The translations under genes were made by a program, and so were the position numbers. DNA of 64,000 nucleotides from Gigaspora margarita (lineage: Eukaryota > Glomeromycota > Glomeromycetes > Diversisporales > Gigasporaceae), in the NCBI GenBank assembly GCA_009809945.1, contig WTPW01000949.1:207518-271517 (forward strand). The letters run 5' to 3'. Shown in pieces: positions 47,602-58,795 of the stretch; positions within the stretch are counted from its first letter, which is position 1; each line of letters starts with the position of its first letter. The notes beneath the pieces are model-generated. The model was given only the letters and a program-made list of their open reading frames with translations. It made no database searches and was not told the DNA's origin.

Positions 47602-48572
47602 TATCGAATATTTGAGTAATGAATTATATGGAACATGTTCTAATTATAATGAATTCAACACCACGTACGGATGGTGTTAATCTTGTGATCCCAAAAAAAC
47701 TGACAGAAGGGTGGACTAGCGAAAATGTTGCAATTGTTGAATTTATTAAAACAACACAATTAGAATCAAAATCATATACTGATACATTTCTTGAATGTAT
47801 CCATTTTTACAGATTTTATAATGTTCAGAAGATTGGTCAAGGAGGTTTAAGCACTGTTTATTCAGCACTTTGGTTGGATGGTGAAAGACAACAGAAGGAA
47901 ATCGATGGTGGATGGAAAAATGCACGTTCTCAACCGACTAAAGATGCTCTCAAAACATCACCAACTTCTAAAGATACAACGGAAAATTTTTTAAAAGAGG
48001 TGATTTATATTTTCTACTTTTATTTGTTAATTTTTTTTATAATGCTTCATTTATATTATGCAAATTCGGATAAATCACATCATTTTCTCAAAATATATGA
48101 GATAACATATGACCAAAATTTAAAAGTTTACATGATGGTAATTTGAATACAGTGACTACGGTGATCTTAGAAAATATTTGAAAACAAACTTCATCAACTT
48201 GAAATGGGAAATCAAAAATTGAATTACTTTCCGAAATTACCAATAATTTATTTTATATGCATCAACATACGGACTTTTTTCATGGAAATTTTCATATTGG
48301 TAATATATTTCAATCAAAGGATTCAAGATTAAAGATAGCTGATTTTGGATTCGTTCAATCGCTTATAGAATTCAATAAGTCAGACAAATCTTTCTCCAGA
48401 AATTCTAAATGGACAAGAATATACTCAAGCGGCGGATATTTATAGTTTTGGAATGATCATTATTGAAATAGCAACGGGAAGACCGCCATTTAATAATCAT
48501 CCACATAATATTGAACTTGCACTTAAAATATGTGAAGGTTTACGTCCAAAATATGGTGAGGGAGTACGTACT

Positions 48573-48708
48573 TGTTATCGGTTATGTTGTAGACGATAAC
48601 TAATTATCGTTGGGATATAATGCGGACCCATGCCGCGAAGCGGCACGGGCTCCGTGTTATAAATCCCGACGATAATTAGATTTGTCGTCTGCAATTTAAC
48701 TGATAACA
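48573..48708. repeat. Hairpin MITE in the kinase gene
   Basis: Arms TGTTATCGGTTATGTTGTAG and complement, apex TGCCGCGAAGCGGCA (48631-48645), which is shared with the hairpin at 37629-37765. Confidence 0.75.
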
Positions 48709-48710
48709 CA

Positions 48711-49715
48711 GTTATCCGATGCTTCTGACGTAAGCACCGACCTTTTTCATATATATGTGATCACTTTCTAATCATTGTTTACATTTTCGTTCACTTTCTT
48801 TTCCAAAATTCTTTCTCACGTTTAACAGAACCCGGGATTCGTATTGTATTAAAATAATAATAATAATACTTTTCGTTCGTCCAAAGAAAATTTTAACTAC
48901 ATTCGCCTGCCAAAAAAGAATATTAAATACATTTTGCTGCTATAGAAAATTTTAAATACGTTTTGCCTGTTAAAAGAGAATATTCAAAATGTTCGCCCGT
49001 CAAAAAAGAATTTTAAATACGTCGTCATCAAAAGAGAATTTTAAAAATATTTTGCACGTCAAAAGAGACAAAAGAGAATTTTAAATACGNTCGACCGTCA
49101 AAAAAGAANTTTAAATNCGTTCACCCGTCAAACGAGAAATTTAAATACATTTTCCCATCAAAAAAGAATTTTAAATATGTTTCGACTGTCTACGAGAATT
49201 TTAAAATACGTTTCGCCTTTAAAAGAGAATTTAAATACGTTTCGCCCATCAAAAGAGAAAAAAGAATTTTAAACATGTTCGCCCGTCAAAGTGAATTTTG
49301 TCAGTAAAAAGAGAATTTTAAATATGTTTCGACTGTCAAAGAGAATTTTAAATANGTTTCGCCCATCAAAAGAGAATTTAAATACGCTCGCCTGTCAAAA
49401 AAGAATTTAAATTACTTTTTCCTATATGTTCACCCGTCCAAAAGAAGTTTAAATACCTTCGCACGTCCAAAAAATGTTAAATATTATCTATGAGAATTTA
49501 AACATTTTTTCGTTATTAAATATTTTGGAATTTTATTAATAAATTTAACATGCTTCGTTTTTGTAAATTTGTACACCATATTTGATATAATAAGTAACGA
49601 AAATTTGTGTATCGTCAAATATAAAGTGAGCGAAAATTTGTGTATCAGTGATTAGAAAGTGACGAATAATGTATATGAAAAACGTCAGGTGCTTACATAG
49701 GAAGTGTCGGATAAC
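48711..49715. mobile_element. 1.0 kb TIR element filled with a minisatellite
   Basis: The TIRs of about 65 bp run from GTTATCCGATGCTTCTGACG (left) and the complement of GTTATCCGACACTTCCTATG (right) through CTTTTTCATATA and CACTTTCTAATCA. The interior (about 48880-49490) is a degenerate array of ~33-bp units close to AAAAGAGAATTTTAAATACG-TTCGCCCGTC with four Ns. No coding. It sits inside the kinase gene. Confidence 0.75.
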
Positions 49716-49998
49716 AGAATGTTATGTACAATTAATTAATAGATGTTTAGATTCTAATGCAGAGAAACGTCCAACAATTAATGAAATATGGAATATCATT
49801 TTAACCTGGGATAAAAGTTGTAATTGGAAAATTGCATACTTAGATGAAGAGAGGTTAAAAATTCGTAAGGAATTTGAAGAAGCTGATAAACTAATTCCCA
49901 AACTTGCTGTAACTGCTTATCCTGATACACATCCAGAAGCTGTAAGGACAAGTTGTCATTTGTATTTTCCTGATCTTGTGGACAAATTATCGAAATAA

Positions 49999-50508
49999 AC
50001 CTTTTAGGTAATTCTTAATACTCTAGGTAATCATTGTGATTTTTTACAATTAATTCACCTTCTATTTATATTTTATGTTTTATATTTATCACTGTTTTTC
50101 AGATGGAAATAAAGAATATTAGAAATCTTCGTAAAGGGTTTAAATCATTTTATTAGCACTTGGACATTTATGTTTTTATTAGATTTCTTATATATATATT
50201 TATCGTTTATTAGTTTGATATTATGAGTGCAATAAAAAATTTTTTTCGTATTAACATTAATTGTAGTTTGTAATAAATTGCGACAAAGTATCTTATTTAA
50301 GATGAGTCGAATGAGAACAAATAAATTAAACACAAAGATGGAAAAATAATGAGCACAATTTTAACAAATGATCATAACTCAGGTAATAACTTAATTAGAT
50401 TTATGCAGCTAAAATTATGCATGTGATATCATAATTTATAGTTATTTTTAGAACGTTAGCCCAGCCCAAACGACAAAGTTAATTAAAAAAAAAAGACTAC
50501 AAAGTTTT
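49999..50508. other. Intergenic, nothing recognised
   Basis: The minus-strand 62-codon frame at 50145 has no motif. Confidence 0.4.
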
Positions 50509-50860
50509 TAGGTCAGCAAAGTTAATTTTTCGTTTTGCACATTACATGGAATCAGAAAACTTGGGTTGGTCGGTTGGATTTTTTTTTTTGTTAATTTACT
50601 GTAAATTAATAGATTAATGCTCACATCTAATGTTGTGCAAGGTTAATTGTTTAATTTGCAAACAAGGAATCAAAAAAATTGGGCAGCTCGGTAATCATGT
50701 TTTTTCGTCAGTCCCGTTGGACAATTACGGGAAATTAAGGTCTCCTCAGATGAGAATAGTGGGAAAAAATAAATACCAAAAACCGAACAACTGGTACATT
50801 TTAAAAAACGGGTCGGTGGGTAATGCAAATCGAAAAATCAACTTTGCGTGGCCTTACCTA
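50509..50860. mobile_element. TIR MITE (TAGGTCAGCAAAGTT ends)
   Basis: TAGGTCAGCAAAGTTAATTT and TTTTGCACATTAC at the left pair imperfectly with TAGGTAAGGCCACGCAAAGT (complement) at the right. The 82-codon frame at 50630 lies inside and is not recognised. Confidence 0.5.
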
Positions 50861-51620
50861 ATTAATTATAATATATAATAATATAATTTATTAATTAAAA
50901 TTAAAGCCTAAAATTACTTTGGTATTTATAATTACTTAAATGAAATGGTCTAATTTTATAATATATTAATTATGTCAATATGAAAGACTTATTTATGAAA
51001 AAGTTCTATTTAAGTCAAAATTAACTTTATGCTCAACGCTTGAATGATTTAAAACTCGATGAATGAAGCTTATTTCAACCTCAAAATATTCTTATCAATA
51101 ATAATCATTCATCGATTCCACACTTAAATATCGAGTAGCTCCAACACGTATATACTTTCACCCGATTGTACGTAAGCTAATGATAAAGTAGACTATGAAA
51201 TGATTATAACGAAAGTCATTGTTATCGTTATTCTCCTATTTAGATAAAATAATAAGATTTAATTTAAAAATTGCATATTCAAAATTTATTATTCAAATTT
51301 ATTATGACCTTGATATTTTAATGTAAAGTATAAGGATTTGTTGATTCTATTAATTTCACGGCAATGTCAAAATCCTGGCAAGTTAGCCTGCATTAGGTTA
51401 AGGTTATAGTTAATTCCGGTCAATTGTTGTTGGAAAATAATAGAGACCTTGGGAATTGATATCGATATAAAGGGAAATTCCAGTTTTTAGCATATTAAGC
51501 ATGAAATGCTAAATAAGTAATATGCATGCTTCTCAGTAAAATTCTACTGTATTCAGGTCTAATTTTATTTTAAACTATAATATTTTCTGCCATATAGTCC
51601 CGAAATTTGAAGGGTCGTTC
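50861..51620 (-). repeat. 3' flank of the Sel1-kinase gene, duplicated at 4030-4112 and 7048-7465
   Basis: About 51050-51200 and 51270-51620 match the flank of the decayed copy. About 51320-51460 is extra sequence in this copy. Confidence 0.6.
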
Positions 51621-53969
51621 TTATTCATCGACAAAATCCGGTACTTCAAGTTCATATAATTCACTATCTATAAAAATATTATTAAACAAATCAATAATAT
51701 TGAACAAAGTAATTAATTAAAAAAAAACCAAACTTATAATTACCTTTATAATCATTATTGGATAAAATAAAACAACTTTTGTAATGAGAATCAATATATG
51801 CACGCATATCCTCGTTCTTTATATTTTGTAATTTTTTATCAGATTCGGACAATTCAGATAAAATGCTTTCACTGTTCTTCCATTCTTCAAAAATATCACA
51901 AATTTCAGTTGCAGTAGGTCGCTCTTTCGGTTCTGTATTCCAACATTTCTTTATTAAATCGGCATAGCACTTTGCAGTATTTTCATAAATATGTGGCCGT
52001 AAACCATCACATACTTGTATTTGAAATTGTAATTTAGATTGTAATTTTGAATTTANCTCGAAAGGTACAGGTTTACCGTATAAAATTTCCCACATGATTA
52101 TNCCAANTGAATAAATATCTGATGCTTTNGTATATNGTTGNTTATTCAAAACTTCAGGAGCAATATAAGGTAAAATTCCACAAATTCTATCAGATTTCGA
52201 TTTTAAAGCAATATTAGCTGTTATTGAAAGTCCTAAATCTGCAATATATGCATTCTTCAAGTCAGATTGTAGTATATTTCCACTATGTAAATCACAATGA
52301 ATAAGGTCATGGGAATGAATNATTTGAAGATCTGATGCAATACATTGTAGCAGATTTANTTTATCTTTCCAATCCATTTGTGCTANNCTACGTAGATTTT
52401 TACGNAAACTACCTTNTNANGCATATTNCATGACTAGAATATAATCTTTAGAAGCTTTATCTCTTGATATACCNAANCATTTTAAAAATGTTGGATCTTT
52501 AAGTCCGATATCACAATAAGCTTTTAACTTATTATAAGAAATATATATATTCAATTACTATATAAATATTAAATAACGATTAATACAATTAATGATGATT
52601 TTTATAAATATTACCTCTTTTATGAATTCTTCGTGATAATTATTTGATTTATGAAGTAATTTAAGCGCAACCCCTCTGTTGATGTTCTGACTTTTATCAA
52701 GCCAGTTAGCGCCATATACAGTTGCAAATCCACCTCTACCTATTTCTTTAATATCATAAAATTCATCATAAGAAATCCAAGAAAACTAATATTCATTTTC
52801 AATTAATATTTTTTTCAAATCATCATCAATCTCGGAATTACGTATCAACTCATTTGTAACTGTTAATTTATTTATAAAAATTAGTAAATTAATAAATTGA
52901 TAAAATATTTATGATATAATAATACCTGATGTTAATTCTTTTTCTCTAATCGGCGATTTAAATATATGAAATTATTAAAATAAGTACAAATAAGTAAATA
53001 TTACATATTTATGTAACTGATAATGTGAAAGTATTGACATTTCAACACACGTTCTTTTTTCTTAAAAATCGAAAATTCTCTTATAAAATTTTATGTAATT
53101 TTAGATTATGCAAAACTTTATTTTAAATTTCATCATGACTCTAAACATATTTTTAATTTCAATTACGTCTGATCTAATGATTTGGTTACAATACGACATA
53201 ATACAATAGCATAAATTTAAAAACAAAATATACCTTTGATACCAATGCTTGGCTTTATCTAGATCTCTTGCTATTCCAATTCCATTACGATAACATTCTG
53301 CAACTTTTGACATTCCACTAACGTCACCCATTTCTGCTGATTTTTGATAATAAATGAAAGCCTTGTTTTCATCTTTTTCAACTCCAATTCCATTTTGATA
53401 ACAATCTCCAACATTATATGTTCCATATTTGTCACCCATCTCTGCAGATTTTTGATAATAAATGAAAGCCTTATTTTCATCCTTTTCAACTCCAATTCCA
53501 NNNNNNNNNNNNNNNNNNNNNNNNNNNNNNNNNNNNNNNNNNNNNNNNNNNNNNNNNNNNNNNNNNNNNNNNNNNNNNNNNNNNNNNNNNNNNNNNNNNN
53601 NNNNNNNNNNNNNNNNNNNNNNNNNNNNNNNNNNNNNNNNNNNNNNNNNNNNNNNNNNNNNNNNNNNNNNNNNNNNNNNNNNNNNNNNNNNNNNNNNNNN
53701 NNNNNNNNNNNNNNNNNNNNNNNNNNNNNNNNNNNNNNNNNNNNNNNNNNNNNNNNNNNNNNNNNNNNNNNNNNNNNNNNNNNNNNNNNNNNNNNNNNNN
53801 NNNNNNNNNNNNCAGCATTCCCCATCTCTGCAGATTTTTGATAATAAATGAAAGCCTTATTTCCATCTTTTTCAACACCTATCCCATGTTGATAATTGTA
53901 TCCAAGCGTATAAAGGTCTAAATTAGTTGATTTTTTATGATGAAATAGCTTATTATAAATCTTTTTCAT
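51621..53969 (-). CDS. Sel1-repeat/TKL-like kinase protein, with gap and one stop
   Basis: From the 5' end: exon 53969-53234 with Sel1 repeats (GIGVEKDENKAFIYYQKSAEMG, unit 36 residues) around an assembly gap; a 20-nt microexon 52945-52926; exon 52859-52615 with the glycine loop IGRGGFATVYGANW and VALKLL; exon 52527-51744 with HCDLHSGN (catalytic loop), ADLGLS (a DLG form of the DFG site), APEVLN and WNTEPKERPTATEI; last exon 51667-51621 ending SELYELEVPDFVDE. All splice sites are GT/AG and phases agree. A TAG at 52786-52788 stands where the sister copy has CAG, so the gene may be null or the base polymorphic. Roughly a dozen single Ns lie in the kinase part. Sel1 repeats usually bind partners; the kinase probably phosphorylates Ser/Thr. 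Substrates are unknown. Confidence 0.85.
53501..53812. other. Assembly gap (312 N) inside Sel1 repeats
   Basis: The gap is bounded on both sides by near-identical Sel1 units. The frames on either side do not agree if the gap is taken as 312 bp, so its length is probably an estimate. Confidence 0.95.
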
Positions 53970-55009
53970 TTTACTTTTTGATTATGATAAGAATAGGAAT
54001 CTTATTTAACGTTTGTTTAAATGCAAGTAATGCAAGTGTAAATGTATGCTACTATTTTAGAGTTTGTATCACTGTCGAATGCTGCAATCCAACTTTTTAC
54101 CCTAAAATTTTAATTTCAGGTGCCTGAAATTGCACTTGACTGAAATTAACCCTGAAATTAGATCATCTTGCATGCGTAAGCAGTAATTTTAGGCAATATT
54201 ACGCCAATGTAATTTTATTAATCAGAATTCGCTTTGTGTAATATTTTTTAGAAATGATAACAGGCAAACTTGCCTGCAAGATGTAAGCGCTAATATTCCT
54301 TTTTTTTTTAAAGGAAATTTTTTTTTAATCCCGTTAATTTTTTTTGGAAAAATTTTTTTGTTAAATCTTTTTTTTTTAATTTTTGAAAAAAAATTTTATT
54401 TTTAAAATTTTTAATTTTTTTTTTTTTCGGATTAATAATCTAGGAAAAATTTATGTATATTGTGGTTATCGCATAAGTTACTGTGTAAATTTTTTTCGAT
54501 TTTTATCTTGGCATTGTAATCGTTGTTCGTTATTAGAAAAAATAAATTGTCAAAACTGAGGATTGAGTAAAAAAAGTCAAGTTTCTTGCGTAAAAAAAAA
54601 AAACTAAACCGTAATATATATGGATTGATAAACTTTGTGAATGTTGATTCTTACCAATATGTAAATATGAATTTACAGACCATATTTATTTGTACCATTA
54701 CGGATCACATGCAATGTGATTCCGTTAACCCCATTTTTTTCATTTATTTGATTTTTGGAAAGGGTTAAGTTTTTGTATACAATATCATTATTGTGCAAAG
54801 TGACGTACTGACTATTAATCTCAAATTTTATCTTAAGATAGATTAAGTTTAATTCAAATATTTCATTATCTTTCGAGCTTTACTGTTCAAATTTCCTAAA
54901 TTCATATTTTATAATCTTGCACTTTCATTGAAGTATTCATCCTTTCATCAGGTTTCAACGTTGTTTTTTCTTTGAGTTTGGTTTCGACTTCACGCTACAC
55001 ATAAAAGTT
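53970..55009. other. 5' flank of the kinase gene and AT-rich DNA
   Basis: Holds a T-rich tract (54300-54430) and a small inverted word GGCAAACTTGCCTGC near 54262 that also occurs near 36195. No gene is recognised. Confidence 0.4.
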
Positions 55010-55160
55010 TCGCTTAATAAAATTCATTGACACTTATTTTGCAGACTGATAACTAATTTTCAGACAAGTTTGCTTCTTAGACAATATATTTCATCGACAA
55101 CTCATTTACAAAATTCTAGCTATTGTCGTTAGGGTTAGGTTTAAATTAAAGTGACTCAAT
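55010..55160. repeat. TAGACAA-type repeat relic
   Basis: Words CAGACAAGTTTGCTTCTTAG and CATCGACAACTCATTTACAA, then CTAGCTATTGTCGTTAGGGT, the complement of the block at 1635-1690. Confidence 0.5.
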
Positions 55161-55320
55161 TTTTTTTTTAAGAAATAATCAACCAAATAATTGCAACATT
55201 GTTTCTTCGTTTCATGACACTAGGCGCTAATTCGAGACTAATGATGTGACTAGTGTTAGGTGCCCGGGCGTTGCCGCGGGCTAGGTTTCTAATTTTTTTT
55301 ATTTGGCAGTAATGAGGTTT

Positions 55321-55840
55321 AAATGAACCTGATCCTGGTTCAAATGAACCCGATCCTGGTTCAAATGACCCTGATCCTGGTTCAAATGAACCCGATCCTG
55401 GTTCAAATGAACCCGATCCTGGTTCAAATAAACCCGATCTTGGTTCAAATGAACTCGATCTTGGTACTTAAACCCGGGCTTGGTTCAAATGAACCCGATC
55501 TTGGTTCAAATGAACCCGATCTTGGTTCAAATGAACCCGGTATTGGTACAAATGAACCCGAGCCGAACCCGGGACGGCAGAGTTTGAATTTTCGTGTAAC
55601 CTGATCATTTTCATGGGAACACAAAATTCGACCTCTTTTTTTGGTCGGAGTTTAAAAAAGTTGTACCCGATCGTGGTTCTATTGGACCCGATCTTGGTTC
55701 ATTTGAACCCGATCTGGGTTCAAATGAACCCGATGCGAACCCGGTCAGGCGGAGATTGAATTTTTGTGTAACCCGCCTATTTCGTGGGAAGACAAAATTC
55801 GAGCTCTATTTGTAGGCGGAGTTTGAAAAAATTCCAGGGA
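55321..55840. repeat. 21-bp array in a higher-order repeat
   Basis: About twelve tandem copies of GGTTCAAATGAACCCGATCC(T) run from 55321 to 55575. A ~100-bp block (GAACCCGG, GGCAGAGTTTGAATTTT, ACACAAAATTCGA, GGTCGGAGTTTAAAAAA) follows, then four 21-bp units and a second copy of that block (55733-55835). The unit includes the near-palindrome GGTTCAAATGAACC. The 93-codon open frame is a by-product of a repeat length divisible by three. Confidence 0.8.
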
Positions 55841-56919
55841 TCAGTGACCCGAGTAAGAATTTTTTCAAGGGTGAGTGGGTGGGGGAGGTGGAGGGTAAGA
55901 TAAGATTTTTAAAGATTTTTTTAAGGGTGGGTGGGTGGGGGAGGCGGAGGGCGAGAATCTTAAAAGAATCTTAAAGAACCTTAAAAATTCTTAAAGAAAC
56001 TTTTTACTCACACACACAATATACTAAAACGCGATTGTCCGTCATTATTTGAGTTTGTGTCGCACTTTTTTTTTTTAAATATAATAAGATTGACCAATAA
56101 GTGGCTGTGCAATTCAGTTGCAAAATGAATAATAAACTGTATAATAAAGTTGCTTTAGTATAGTAGTTATATTTTAAAATTTTTTAATATTAGTCTATAT
56201 TATAATTAATATAATATTTGAATCTATTTTAATAATAAAATATTTATTAATACATCAAATTAGTAATATATTAACTTGCATCACCTGGTGTAATATTTGT
56301 ATTAGTAAGATATTGAGTCATTAAGTGCTTTAAATTATAATAAAATATTTAAATACACTAATTTAATCTGAAATTGCTTATAAGTTTTATCATAAATAAC
56401 TTTAGTAAAATGGTTTTGGACGTTTCTCATTTATGTTTTATTTATTGTTATACATTGAGTGAATAAATGGTTTATTTGATGAAAAGCTTGTCAACAAAGT
56501 GATAGGGTAGTCATTATTGAAAAATCAGATAACTTTATTGATCACATGTTAATTTGTCATTTTGACTTTATAGGTTTTTATGTGTATGAGTTACTATGAT
56601 AGACATGATTGTTTTCATGGATATTTAGGGGCCTTCTTTTAGTTGAGAAGGTTTATTTTCTTTTGCTATGGGTCGACTTGTAATGAAGCTGGCTCTATCG
56701 TCCTACCCTACCCACCTTTCTTTTGGTAATTTATCAACAATCTATATTAACTAACTAAGGACAGTACATGAGCTTATGTTGGTGATTAGATATCATGGCT
56801 ATGGTAGCAGTGCAAGGTATTTATGTTAGTGATTAAACTCTGTGGAGACTGGAGTAATACAGTGATAAAGTTTCGGCATTGGAGTTGTTGTGTGATTTTG
56901 GTATTATTTTTGGAGTTAT
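55841..56919. other. No gene recognised; G-rich start
   Basis: 55860-55950 holds two GGGTGGGTGGGGGAGG words that could form G-quadruplexes. The rest (56000-56900) is AT-rich with no supported gene. Confidence 0.4.
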
Positions 56920-57345
56920 TTGACCATTTATCTTTTGCCAGTGGACTTCATCATTGAAGTTTTGTTATCGGAATTTTGTTTGTTAATTTCTCATTAAATT
57001 TTGTTGGATGGGCTTTTGCTGATGTACTTTTGTCGAACTTTCATCAGCAAATTTGTCTTGAAAATTGGTATTGGGAAACTTACGTTGAAGGATTTTTGTT
57101 GTGAACTTTCGCTAGAGGAATTCTGTTGGTAAACTTTTATTGTGACTTTTGTGGACCTTTATTAAGAAATTTTCTTTGGTGAAATTCATTAGTAGTTTTT
57201 GCTGTTGGACTTTACTGGTAGACTTTCACTGTGGGGCCTTCATTGTTAAATATTCAACTAGTGGACTTTCTTTGGCGAATTTCTCTCATGGACTTCGCTA
57301 GTGGGCTTTTTTGTCACTGAATTTTTGTTACTAGCTTTTCATGTT
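56920..57345. repeat. Degenerate ~25-bp tandem repeat
   Basis: Many loose copies of TTTGTTGGTGGACTTTCACT-like words, similar in style to the arms of the foldback at 33549-33831. Non-coding. Confidence 0.55.
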
Positions 57346-57358
57346 CCACTTATTTGCG

Positions 57359-57625
57359 CGGGTAATACAAACTCCTGGAAGGAAATAGCCAATAGCCGAC
57401 GAAGAATCCAAACACGCGTAAAGAAGAAAAAAGTGATAATATGCAAAAACTAATGTTTAAATCGACCATTGGTGCACTATTTAAAAATGACGGGAATGAA
57501 AATTTTCATATAATAAGCATCATTCTAACCCCATAACCTCTAACATTAAGGTCCTAACCCTAAATTTTTATCTCACGCACTTAGTTTATTCACAAAATCA
57601 GATTTTGTATTACCCACACAAATAA
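57359..57625. mobile_element. MITE, duplicate of 38235-38505
   Basis: Same ends and interior as 38235-38505; marks the left edge of duplication copy B. Confidence 0.75.
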
Positions 57626-57884
57626 TTAAAATGTAAACGGCACAGTTCGTGATATATATCACTCCGTTCCTGGTATAAATAACTTTATAAATATCACACA
57701 ATTTACTAAAATATTAAAAAAACCCTCTCGCATGCACTCAAAAATACCTTGTTCTAATAAGTTTCAAGTTCGATAAATTAAACTAAGTCGATTAATTAGA
57801 TAAATCCAACTAATTTGATAAATTCGAATCAGATAAAACTTATTCGACTTATCAGATTTTCCCAACTTTCAAACCGGGTGAAAC

Positions 57885-58604
57885 TCATAGACAAAAGTTT
57901 GTCTGATTGGCTAATTTTTTAGATCGATTTGCAGATCTGCACGTGATTATTAACCAATCAAATTATCAATTTTATTCGTTATTTTACAATATTACAGTAC
58001 TAAACACGAAAGCTTAAAGAAAAAAGTTTATACAAACAGTAAAAACACTAATTATATACATATAAAAGATAGGTGAATATATGTAAAGAGAAGTAAATAT
58101 GGTGTTCAATTACTAAAACAAACGGCAACTACTAAAACAACCGAAACTTACTAAATCTAAGAACCCAAACTCATATCTACGATCTATAAACGCAACTTAA
58201 AAACCAACACAATTTAAGAATCCTCAAACCTGGATCTCTTATTGCTAACACCACTAAAAGCTCGTTCTGCTTCAAAAACCAAACTTGAAATTTCAAACTC
58301 TAAAAAAAAAAACAACTATTTTGTTAGCAACTATTTTTTTTAGTGTGTGTTAAAATTCAGAAGAACCCTTTTTTTTCTTTACCTAGTTCAGAAAGTTGTG
58401 TTTGAGTTAACTTCTCTGAATAAAAGATTATAAAAGATTAATTTTAGAGTTAACTTTCTAGCACTCTTTTGAAGCTAGAAATGATGTTTGCGACAATTTT
58501 TGCTTGTGTAATTTTACGTCCTTAAAAAGTACTTTAAAGTGTATAAATAAGTTACCCGGGCAATTGATTTACATCAGCCAATCAAATGAATTTCTGTCTA
58601 TGAG
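57885..58604. mobile_element. 720-bp TIR element absent from copy A
   Basis: Ends TCATAGACAAAAGTTTG...GATTGGCT and the complement of TCATAGACAGAAATTCATTT. Copy A has an empty site at about 39060 (GGTGAAACAGGTAAT). The interior is AT-rich with no supported gene. It lies about 190 bp upstream of the LRR start, so it may alter the promoter. Confidence 0.75.
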
Positions 58605-58683
58605 GGTAATTCGTTTATATGTATGTACTAGATTCTATCTAAGCCACCTCGGATGAATATACATCCGAACGATGATTTTTACA

Positions 58684-58700
58684 ACGTACATACGTATTTA
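58684..58700 (+). promoter_or_regulatory. ACGTACATACGTATTTA motif upstream of LRR gene
   Basis: About 100 bp before the start codon; counterpart of 39144 and 43438. Confidence 0.35.
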
Positions 58701-58795
58701 TTTTGTATCACTTAACCATTTTTAGTGCATTTGTGTTACAATACATTACTTATTAACCGCTTAACAATTCAATTCTTGTTATTATTCTTCCCAAA

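Larger units (their letters stand above)
47619..49998 (+). pseudogene. TKL-like kinase gene broken by inserted elements
   Basis: Kinase subdomains in order: glycine loop IGQGGLSTVYSALW (about 47830), ALK lysine (about 47950), FLKE before an intron, LKIYEITYD and YSDYGDLRKYLK (about 48090-48180), catalytic loop HGNFHIGN (about 48280, Asn where Asp is usual, as in several fungal relatives), ADFGF (about 48340), GQEYTQAADIYSFGMIIIEI (about 48412-48471), and after the insertions TECYVQLINRCLDSNAEKRPTINEI (49700-49790), ending LVDKLSK (TAA 49996). There are shifts and stops near 48148, 48217 and 48405. A hairpin MITE (48573-48708) and a 1.0 kb TIR element (48711-49715) lie between subdomains X and XI. 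Inactive in this form. Confidence 0.8.

Noticed and set aside
53344-53878. Open frames of 129-165 codons across the gap
   Set aside because: They are mostly unknown residues over Ns, or shadows of the Sel1 exon.
55323-55604. 93-codon frame with a 7-residue repeat
   Set aside because: Explained by a 21-bp tandem array; other frames are open as well and there is no other support for a gene.
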